Assembly: GCA_037178625.1 (NCBI GenBank)
Contig: JAWZXG010000025.1
Location: 124,001-188,000 of the forward strand
Source of the DNA: Skeletonema tropicum
Taxonomy: Eukaryota > Bacillariophyta > Thalassiosirophyceae > Thalassiosirales > Thalassiosiraceae
Direction: 5' to 3'
Length of the DNA stretch: 64,000 nucleotides
A model generated the notes under the pieces. That model worked only from the letters and a program-made list of their open reading frames with translations, ran no database searches and was not told the origin of the DNA. Numbering within the stretch: position 1 is the stretch's first letter; every line of letters begins with the position of its first letter. Below, piece by piece: positions 56,124 to 64,000 of this stretch. The translations under genes and the position numbers were made by a program.

Positions 56124-56888
56124 TTAAACGACAATTGTTGCTTCCACATCCGAAGTGCCACCAACAGCAAGATCATTGCATCCACCAGAGACAAATGCAC
56201 CCTCTGCTTCCTCCTCCACCACCCCAGACACTTTGTCGGGCTCTATGCCAGCAGCGTTGCGAGTGTGAGCCGAAGTGCTTCCAACAGCAAAATCATTGCA
56301 TCCACCACAGCCAAATGCACCCTCTGCCTCTGCTTCCTCCTCCACCACCCCAGACACTTTGTCGGGCTCTATGCCAGCAGAGTTGCGAGTGTGAGCCGAA
56401 GTGCCACCAACAGCAAAATCATTGCATCCACCAGAGCCAGATGCACCCTCTGCTTCCTCCTCCACCTCCCCAGACACAGCAGCGGGCTCTATGCCAGCAG
56501 CGTTGCGAGTGTGAGCCGAAGTGCCTTCAACAGGAAGATCATGTGTGATCCGAAGTGCCTCGAACAGGAATATCATTGCATCCACTGCACCCTCCGCTTC
56601 ATCCTTCACCAATCCAGACACAGCAGCGGGCTCTATGCCAGCAGTGTTAGTGTTGCGAGTGTGAGCCGAAGTGCCTCCAACAGCAAGATCATTGCATCCA
56701 CCACAGCCAAATGCATTCTCTGCTTCCTCCTCCACCACCCCAGACACTTTGTTGGGCTCTACTTTAATATCAGATTGTGTTGACACAGGCCACGAAGTTT
56801 CAGCATTCTCATTGATTGATTGGATGAGATTGACAACTTCACGGACTAGATCCTTTGGCCCACTCACGCATTCACGGACAAGCAGCAA
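56124..56888 (-). CDS. Repeat protein with ~40-residue repeats, fragment or exon
   Basis: A 254-codon minus frame. After a unique N-terminal part (SGPKDLVREVVNLIQSINEN) come about five repeats of the pattern GTSAHTRN(A)AGIEP-x2-VSG-V-EEEAEGA followed by GGCNDFAVG. The DNA period is about 120 bp, a multiple of 3, which keeps other frames open too. A stop lies upstream of the frame next to a possible splice acceptor (TTTCAAACAAG), so this may be an exon of a larger gene. The plus-strand frames over the same bases are Pro/Gln/His-rich and less protein-like. No function is recognised. Confidence 0.4.
   Translation of the reverse strand: MLLVRECVSGPKDLVREVVNLIQSINENAETSWPVSTQSDIKVEPNKVSGVVEEEAENAFGCGGCNDLAVGGTSAHTRNTNTAGIEPAAVSGLVKDEAEGAVDAMIFLFEALRITHDLPVEGTSAHTRNAAGIEPAAVSGEVEEEAEGASGSGGCNDFAVGGTSAHTRNSAGIEPDKVSGVVEEEAEAEGAFGCGGCNDFAVGSTSAHTRNAAGIEPDKVSGVVEEEAEGAFVSGGCNDLAVGGTSDVEATIVV
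56148..56770. repeat. ~120-bp tandem repeat
   Basis: Units start near 56148, 56268, 56397, 56517 (with a short, diverged one at about 56550) and 56666. They share CAGCA(A/G)(G/A)ATCATTGCATC and GGGCTCTATGCCAGCAG. Lengths vary by small multiples of 3. Confidence 0.7.
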
Positions 56889-56899
56889 TGCTACACGCC

Positions 56900-58350
56900 G
56901 CCTTGTTTGAAATCACATGCTCCAACTTCTATATCAATTGCTGCAATAACATATTTACCAAATCTACCAAGAGAATATACAAGTCACTAGCATTTTCGTC
57001 TTCCAACATGAACGGCACAACACAGTGAGGAGGCGGGGGTACACCGCCAGGACTCCCGAGTTGTGTTATCGCGCACGTCAGAGGGGGTGATGAAATAATG
57101 ATCAGTGCGGCAAAGTCCCTCAATTCTGACCTCGGCCTCTTTGTAAAGACATTCGGTTTCTAATCAGACACAATCACGTTAGTTGTCGAGGACTCCCAAC
57201 TCACTATGTCAGCAAAATTTCATCCCCCCCAACGTCGATGCTAGTTACAATGATGCTTCTCTTGGAGATTGATAGAATAATCATCACAGATGATCGAAAT
57301 AAAGTCGGGAAGTGAGCCCGTCTAATTGAATGAACAGCGAGAGGTGGTCGATTGGCTAAATGAATAATATTGTTGCTGCCTGTTAATAGTGGGAATACGA
57401 AAAAATAGTGGTGAGAACAATTGCATAGTAGGTACATGCTGAAATTAAATGAGATATATTAAACAGCATGACGTACCTCCATACAGAAGTCATTTGGGTC
57501 AATACATCGGTGGTGGAGGAACTTTAGGCCGCCCCTGCCCTTCTGGTGTTGTTACTTCCCCTCCCGGCATTTGATGCATACATGGGTTGTGCCGATAGAT
57601 AAATAAATCATTTTTGTAAATAATAGATGAGCCGTATCTGCGGCGCTGGTCAAAAATCACGCGACATGTTCTATTAATATTGTTTCGTCGTCGGTGTAAT
57701 TGGTGCGTATCAACGTAGGCGAGCACAGAGTCCATGCAGATGTTGTGCGTAGTGGGAGAGTTCGTTATTTCAAAATAAGAATGGGGGTGTCAACGCGCCC
57801 AAAACAAATATGAATGCAGGAGACGGTTTGAACCTTGACCATTATCGGTTGATAACGACTCGACGCGGATATTGCCGGCGCTTTGGGTGATGAAACCATC
57901 GGTACCGGAGGTAGCATAGGGGGGGGGTTGGCCGGCTGTCATGGTCGTTATTTTTTGAAAAAATGCTGCTTGTTGATGTATGGTACGCGCTCATAAAAAA
58001 CGTCGTTGTGTGGGTCTTAGATTTATTTGCTATGCACGTGTGTGTAGTCGGGACTGTTGAGTCTGGTGTGACAAAATTCTAGAATGACCAATACCGATTG
58101 ATCAGAATTAAAAATTGTCGATCAAAATTAACCTTTCGCCACATCAAAATAAATTCTCCTCCATGAAGGTTAGTTCTGATTTAAGAATTTTCCTCAGTCA
58201 TCAAAATTCAATTCTTTTTACAGAGGGGTTAAGAGTAGATTCCATCTCTGCACTAGAGTGGTTTTATTTGGTTCGGAACGCTGTTTTTGTGCGCATTGCG
58301 CGCGAGTGGTGACGTCAGGTGTGACAAATTAGCGTGCGACCCGTTTGCGT
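56900..58350. other. Non-coding stretch
   Basis: Only short frames are seen. No transposase relic or RNA gene was recognised. GC-skewed runs (GGGGGGGTTGG near 57920) and ATCA(G/A)AATT words near 58100-58210 are the only notable content. Confidence 0.4.
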
Positions 58351-58359
58351 TCCGAACGA

Positions 58360-58417
58360 GTTGGGCACGCAAACGGGCCGCAAACGACCTCGTTTGCGGC
58401 CCGTTTGCGTGCCCAAC
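58360..58417. repeat. Perfect 28-bp inverted repeat (hairpin)
   Basis: Arms at 58360-58387 and 58390-58417 are exact reverse complements with a 2-base loop (CC). The arm starts GTTGGGCACGCAAACGGG and ends GCAAACGA. A partial extra copy of the arm (ACCCGTTTGCG) precedes it at 58339. GTAGGAATTGGTAC follows within 10 bases. Confidence 0.85.
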
Positions 58418-58981
58418 ATTTCACGTAGGAATTGGTACAGATTAGATTTTCGATCGAAAGCTATGGAAAGATGAGCATGGAGGATCTTTTGTAGGAGTAA
58501 TCAACTAGAGGCAAACTTGTAAACTATTGTAATAACAATATCATCATGTCTTCAGATCCCTCTATGGACGGCAACAGTGGCCGCCTTGCTGTAGGCAACG
58601 GTGGCGGCAGTGGCGGCAGCGGCGGCGACCATGCGGATTCACTGTGGTTGATGGTGCCAAGATCATTCTCTCTACAACTCTCGGGGCCAAACAAAGTGCT
58701 GATTCCATTTGGCAAATAAATCGTTTCCACCTTGATCCCATGAATTTTCTTCCACCCGTTGTACACGGATCTTTGCGCATCCTCGTATAAACAGGGGCGC
58801 GCAGAATGGTGCGATAGTAGTGGCGTGCAGCGGTGTATGTGGCGGGTTCAGCGCGGGCCCTCGGGGCCTGTAAAGTATTGTGTCGTCATCTTGCTCTGTT
58901 GGCCATTTGCCGTGTGGCTTGTCAGTAGTCTTTATACAACGGAATTCGGCTATAAAGTTGCTCTGCAATGACGTTGGCCTT

Positions 58982-59018
58982 AATTGGTATAATTGTGCTG
59001 TGCACAATTTTACCAATT
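58982..59018. repeat. Inverted repeat near the 3' side of the minus-strand gene
   Basis: AATTGGTATAATTGTGC (58982-58998) pairs with GCACAATTTTACCAATT (59002-59018) at 16 of 17 positions around TGT. A related but diverged copy (ATAATTGTGCTGTGCACAC) lies near 59172. Two copies of TATAAAGTTGCTCTGCAATG stand beside it at about 58952 and 59043. Confidence 0.65.
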
Positions 59019-59200
59019 AGTCTCTTTACAATAGAATACGGCTATAAAGTTGCTCTGCAATGACGTTGTCTTTAATTGTGTTAGAATTGTGAAAATCATC
59101 TATCTGTCCATCGGCACTAGTATTTGTGTAGGGATTTGAGAGAAGATTGCAGTGCGCCTGATCAAATTATATATAATTGTGCTGTGCACACTTATACCAA

Positions 59201-61551
59201 TTAGTACATTGTCCGGCAGTCATTCGTCGTCTCAACTGTTTGTTTTCGGATCATGATACCAAGCTTGTTCTTACCAATACTCAATCTCAAATCATTCGCC
59301 ATATCTTTGGTTTGCGACATGATGCTGAAGGCATTTAAAGTTTGATCAAGCAAGGCATCTGCGTTGAACAGTTTGGCAGACTCGACTGTGTAGACCAACG
59401 CTGCAGTACTTGTCGCCATGATCCCTTCAACTGACCTGTCCCATAGTTTAGGCGTGTCATTGTATTTTCCATCAGTATCATCCTTGGGTATCACAATCGT
59501 GTTCACTCCTGATCTTGGCATAATAATTCCGCCTGCCAACATTGCGCTTATCTGCTTTGAGGTAAATAGCTGCATTCCATCAGTTTCAAGCAATGACTGT
59601 ACCGCTACCGCGAGTGGGAAAAATCTGGCCATGCTGTGCTCAACAGTCATCGGGTAGTTCCCTGTAGAACCGAAGTTGTCCATATTACACTTGACAGGCA
59701 ATTTGAGTACATCATTTGGTCCTCCACCATCAACTCTGAGCTGCACTTCGTTTTGGCACGTCTCGTATTCACGCATTGGATTCTCGTAGTATTGAGTGAG
59801 CGGCTCTTCGGTGAAACTTGGGTCATCTTCAAACTCTTCAAGTGTCCTTGCCGTTCGCGCTCTCAGCCCCTTTATGGTCAAAACTTTACCTTTGCTGACT
59901 ATCTTACCGTTAGTACCAACTTCCTTCTCAGTCCAATCCTCATGGTCTCTTCTCACAGAATTATGCTTAGTTAAGCCTCTGTATATATTTAGTACTGTTG
60001 ATCCAAGCTTCCTTTTGCTCACGTTCTTGCTTTTCTCGGCTAGAAGAGTTTCCGCGAGGTGAGGCGCGGGGAAAGATTCGGTAGCAGTCCTTGATGCTAC
60101 TGTAATGTGAGCGTCGAAGGGGTGGCTCAATATTGCATCACTGTCCGATTTTTTCAATTTCTCAAGAGCATTCTCCATGGCGTCATGTTCGTTATCTTCA
60201 ATTCCTACGAATGAATTGGTCAAGAACGTCGGATCTCCGGGATTGCTTGGCTTGAAGAAGTAGCCTGACTCTCTCTTCACTTTGCATCGCAGCAGAGCTG
60301 CCAATAATGCTATCAAGCGGTGGTTGCCTTCAACAGCTGTGACATAGAATTTCAATGAAGCAGTGAAGGAAGTGTAGAAATGACCAAATCCCTCGATACC
60401 ATCTTGGACTGCCACATTGACTTCATTTTGACTTTCATCTAGCCAATGGTGCTTTCTTGCAGTGCTCAAAAGCTTTCGTTGACCTTCGACTGTTGTCACA
60501 TTAGCAGTTAATGCCTCTGATATTTCTCTTTTCGTTTCATCTGTGCCACTACCATCATCTCCGTTGAGTACGTCGATTAAGTGTGATAGCTCTGGAACAT
60601 ACGTGAATGGCAATCCGTAAGCCACACTAGTCCTCGCTTCTTCACTGGATGCAATCAATGACATATGAGTTGCATTGACTGGTTCTGTCTTCTCCTGTTA
60701 TTAATGTGGAGTAGCATCAATCAAGTGTTAGTTGTGAGTTCAGCAACGGATCTATAAATCAATATTCGTATAATCGCACAGTGAGCAATTATACAAATCA
60801 AGTAGCATGATGTAGTTTGGCTGCAGCAATCGATCGACGAATCAATATTACCAAAATTGTACAGTGATCAAATTTACAAATTCGTTCTGTGCAACATCGC
60901 AATCGATCAACGAATCAACATTCCCAAATTTGTACAGTGATCAATTTTACAAAATGGTTCGTTGCGCAGATTCAACAAAAGTAAACTCACGCAATCTTCC
61001 GCGGAATCATCCTCCGCTGCTTTCTTGCTGAAGTGTAAGTGTATCTGACTGTCGTTCATTTCTTTGTTGTCGCCGGATTTACCCGTAGCCACCAGTTTCA
61101 ATAGCCCGAGTATCTTCTCTTGCTGTGGTACCGCTTGATTTACATTCTCCGCTACCAATTTGCCTTCTTTATCCAAATGGGTGAAGCAAACGAAAACCGT
61201 AGCACTAATTTTTGTTGGCAGGCCCGTATTTGTGCCTTTGATGTAATGCTCAGGTCGATCTTCCTCGACTTGCTGCGTAGTCGTTTCTGTACCTGCTGTT
61301 GGTTTGTCAGGGGTGATAACGTTGTTGGTGGTTGGTCTGGTGACAGCCTCGGCAGTATGATCGGTAGGTGTGTTATTCTTTCCGGGGGTGTTCATCTGGT
61401 TGTCCGGCGGACTCGTTGTCTCCTTTAACGTGCTTTTTGCGTCCACAGCTTCAGCTGCAGATTCAACCGCAGATTCAGTTGCATCTGTAGCTTCAGGTGA
61501 GTTCATGGTGTCGTCGTTATCGTGTTCAGTTGGATGTTGTTTGTCGGTCAT
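59201..61551 (-). CDS. Two-exon protein of unknown function
   Basis: Exon 1 is 61551-60991 (187 codons, ATG at 61551); exon 2 is 60694-59201 (497 codons plus TAG). The 296-bp GT-AG intron (donor GATTGC|GTGAGT, acceptor TAATAACAG|GAG) is in phase 0, giving about 684 residues. The N-terminal ~100 residues are Thr/Glu/Asp-rich and disordered. ATVFVCFTHLDKEGKL and ILGLLKLVATGKSGDNKEM begin the folded part. Exon 2 has VEGNHRLIALLAALLRCK, which loosely resembles the D/E-G-x-HR loop of ParB/DGQHR-type proteins, and a C-terminal part with PRSGVNTIVIPKDDTDGK. I do not assign a function. It is divergent from the gene at 62418, about 870 bp away, so the two may share a regulatory region. Confidence 0.65.
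60695..60990 (-). other. Intron with ~60-bp tandem repeat
   Basis: Two clear units, (G)CAATCGATC(G/A)ACGAATCAA ... GTACAGTGATCAA(A/T)TTTACAAA, lie at about 60822-60880 and 60899-60955. A more diverged third lies near 60750-60800. Repeats in an intron this small are uncommon. Confidence 0.6.
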
Positions 61552-62417
61552 GATTTGGTGGAGCGCTGTTGCGTTTTATGCGAGATCTGTGCGGCGGATT
61601 CGTTGGGTGCGGTGCTTTGCTCTGAATTACTTCCGGAACTTAAACTTGAAGTGTTGGGATTTTCCCCCCTCCTATCCCCGCTGAAATGCCCATTTTGATT
61701 GTCATTTAGATGCTATATCTTATGATTTAGATCTAAAAATCGCTTGATTTGTGCTAGAAAGGACTTTTCCAGGCTAATTAAGTCAGATTGTCGATGAGCT
61801 TCTTCGTTCTTTCCGGTGTGCATCCCCGTCACCATCTATTTTCTTCATTTTTTCTCTGAGTGACGTGGTAAACTTCGTTACTTAAGGAATTAGTACACTT
61901 GATTCCAATCGTCTTACGTCACAAAGTACCAGAAGTCAGGTGTTGGCAAAATCCAATGAACAAAAAAGTATTTAAGTTCATGCAGCAAGTACTCAGGTCG
62001 ACATTGGCTCAATTACATTATCTGCCGAGTCGTCTATTGATGCAAGTCTAAATAGACGCCGACGTTGGTTGCCGACGTGTTTGCATTTGAATAACTGCCG
62101 ATCTTTGGCCACGTACTGATCAATACGTCAGTTCTTAACTCCACGTCGACGTCTTGTGTTGAGCTGAATCTTTTTGTCGACGTGTTGTCGATGTGTTGAA
62201 CCACAAGATCTTGTGTTGCCGACGTAGCTTACGAAGGAACTCGTTTACTTCATGACGTGGTTGGTTATTGATTGCATTGTTCTCTGCTGATTATTGCGCT
62301 GGTGCGTTGGCGACGGTTATGTAGGCAGTTTGTACGTTGTCGAGCCGTTCAACAGCTCTCATAAATTATGCATTGCATCATTTACATCATCACATTTCTA
62401 CATTGTCCGAATAAATA
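61552..62417. promoter_or_regulatory. Shared upstream region of two divergent genes
   Basis: No gene is seen. A CCGACGT or GTCGACGT word recurs many times between about 62045 and 62335 (for example TAGACGCCGACGTTGG, CCACGTCGACGTC, TGTCGACGTG, GCCGACGTAGC), as if it were a cluster of binding sites just upstream of the plus-strand gene. A variant of the recurrent AGGAATTAGTACAC motif lies near 61886. Confidence 0.4.
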
Positions 62418-64000
62418 ATGAAGTTTGGCAACACAAATCCAGTTATATCCACCGTTGGTAGTAATGGTAAGGGCTTCCGTGCCGTGCGGAATCGGAGCAA
62501 TGTCGATGCACGTCTTACTTCGTCAGGGGTCAAGACTGCCGCTAAACCGTCGGCTCCTGTCATTGCATTGAGCGTAACAGACATCAATTGGCGTTTGGTG
62601 CGTACCGACGATCGTATCTTCTCGCTGCTAGCGTCTGTTGCATTAGGCGATGGGTTTGACGTTGCCAAGTTGGAGAAGGAACAACTGCTCTTTTCTGCTC
62701 TTTCCGTCTTTGAAGTCGGGTCAATCAAGTACATCCTGAATGAACTGTCTGAACATTACCCGAATGTCCCAGTTGGTAAGACTGATTCTACTGACAAAGA
62801 TGATCTGGTGTCTGCAGCGGTCAACTTCTTAATGTTTGCCGCTATTGCTCAGAAAGGAGGTACAAGCCAAGCGCCGTACACTTCAAATTGTGAGCATTTT
62901 TGGTAAGAGAGAAGGTTAACCTTCGTGTGGTTCAATGATTTTGGTATTTTTGTTCATTGTACCGTTTTACAAATTCTGTCTTTCCTTTTTACTTACAAGT
63001 TTTTTTTTCAACCTTCAACTTCACACCAGTGATGAGAACGGGAAACTTGTACTTGAAGACAAAACTCATTCGGGCTCCCGTGATCAACCTGTTCAAGATG
63101 ATGATGAACCGGATTTGTCCGAGAAAGGTGCTGTCACGAAAAAGTCTAAACCGGTACCTGTCCGAGAGAAGGCCTCTCCTGATTCAACTATCATGTGAGT
63201 TTATTTTGTGTGCATGTGCACTGCCGCACTAAGTATCGCTTGCTTATTGAATCATTTTAGTATAATCGATCACTGAACAATTTTACCTAATAAATAAATG
63301 CAACTGCCTTCTACATAGCGAGAATGAGTGGGTTGATTACACCCATTCAGATCTCTCGGATGGATGGAAAAGGAAGAGTATCAAGCGTAAGGGCGGCAAA
63401 TCCCGCGGAACTATTTACCACCATTACCTCTCCCCTGACAACAAAGTTTTCAAGAGTTTGACGCGAGCGAAGGCACATTCCTCTCCATCGAACGTCACTG
63501 AGACTGCTCCTCCCTCGTCTAAGTCGAATGGCAATCCTAATGACTTCGTTGATACTGTTGATTTGATTGCAAGAGGTGATATTGCTGATAGTGTACAACG
63601 ACTCAGGAAACTCGTTGTAAATGAGTATCAAGAAACTTTTTCTGTTACGGACGATGTTGACAATTTGGCAATGTCGAAATTAGCAAAGAAGATGCGATTG
63701 AAACAAATCATTACAGCTGGTGCGGATCATGTTCAGAGGCCGACCGGTGACAAGTTGGTACCGAGGAACACTTTTAGTATCCTCCACGCACTCGCTTGTG
63801 TAGTTGATAACGTGGCTCTCAACACAGAGGAGAAACTGCTGCCGTTCGTCGCTGATGTCATGTATATGGCTGCGAATGAACCCTTCTATCCTCGTATCAA
63901 AAGAGTGATGGACGAATTCATTTATGAATGCGAATACTCATACAACAAAGTACATCGCTCGATTGACTGGTATTTCACATTGCTCGATGTATTGAGCACA
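62418..64000 (+). CDS. Multi-exon protein with an MBD-like domain, cut by the window edge
   Basis: Exon 1 is 62418-62902, exon 2 is 63030-63194 and exon 3 runs from 63319 past the right edge. Introns of 127 and 124 bp have good sites (TTTTTG|GTAAGA ... CACACCAG|T; ATCAT|GTGAGT ... CTACATAG|C), and both keep phase 2. The visible part is about 444 codons. Exon 1 has a helical segment (DDRIFSLLASVALGDGFDVA). Exon 2 is an acidic/Lys linker. Exon 3 opens with DLSDGWKRKSIKRKGGKSRG and then YLSPDNKVFKSLTRAK, which matches the methyl-CpG-binding domain pattern GWxR...RxxGxSxGxxxxxYxSPxGKxFRS. A helical domain follows (NTFSILHALACVVDNVALNT). MBD-like domains bind DNA and are often found in chromatin proteins. 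The nuclear role is inferred. Confidence 0.65.

Noticed and set aside
54100..56770. CRISPR array
   Set aside because: Repeat units are long (about 60-120 bp and 930 bp), diverged and not separated by unique spacers of constant length, and the genome is eukaryotic.

Overview
This is eukaryotic nuclear DNA, most likely from a microalga with a secondary plastid and probably a diatom. Four things point that way. Short GT-AG introns are visible (97-296 bp). A type II membrane protein carries two copies of a C-x2-C ... C ... CCP cysteine module that I associate with diatom proteins (from memory). A secreted protein starts with a signal peptide ending in an ASAFAP-like ASGF motif. The rest is AT-leaning DNA crowded with eukaryotic transposons. 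No operons, ribosome-binding sites, tRNA or rRNA genes were found.

Layout. 1-806 is the right end of a TIR transposon whose gene runs off the left edge. 807-5950 has no convincing gene but holds two stem-loops, about 360 bp apart, with different arms and a shared loop. 5989-8560 is a broken nuclease/zinc-ribbon gene. 9226-11679 is a PIF/Harbinger-like pair: a broken transposase and a coiled-coil partner on the other strand. 12131-15366 is an IS630/Tc1-mariner-like transposon with TIRs and TA flanks. 17722-19841 is a broken glycosyltransferase/cysteine-module gene. 20061-20695 is a foldback MITE. 20777-24256 and 25804-29285 are two nearly identical, non-coding LTR elements with identical LTRs and unusual CATAAG...CTTATG ends. 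The second sits inside a long-TIR transposon (25735-34356) that also carries a second nested TIR element (30894-32546) and two broken convergent genes.

35038-37627 is the best candidate for ordinary host sequence: a two-exon dethiobiotin-synthetase-like P-loop protein facing a putative plastid-targeted protein. 38430-53485 is another transposon nest. It has gypsy LTRs and a gypsy gag-protease-pol reading frame split into three by single in-frame stops. It also has two tandem PIF1-type helicase fragments, and a reading frame cleanly interrupted by a 1432-bp element with an 8-bp target duplication. 53486-56770 is repeat-rich. 59201-61551 and 62418-64000 are two divergent intron-containing genes; the second has an MBD-like domain and continues past the right edge.

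The window is a palimpsest of nested insertions. At three places it supplies its own control: one in-window empty site, and two reading frames that become continuous when the insert is ignored. The most unusual items are the covarying stem-loop pair, the non-coding LTR family, the long TIRs carrying a start codon at both ends, the single-frame gag-TGA-pro-TAG-pol layout, and a GTACGTAGGAATT-type motif recurring in otherwise unrelated elements.
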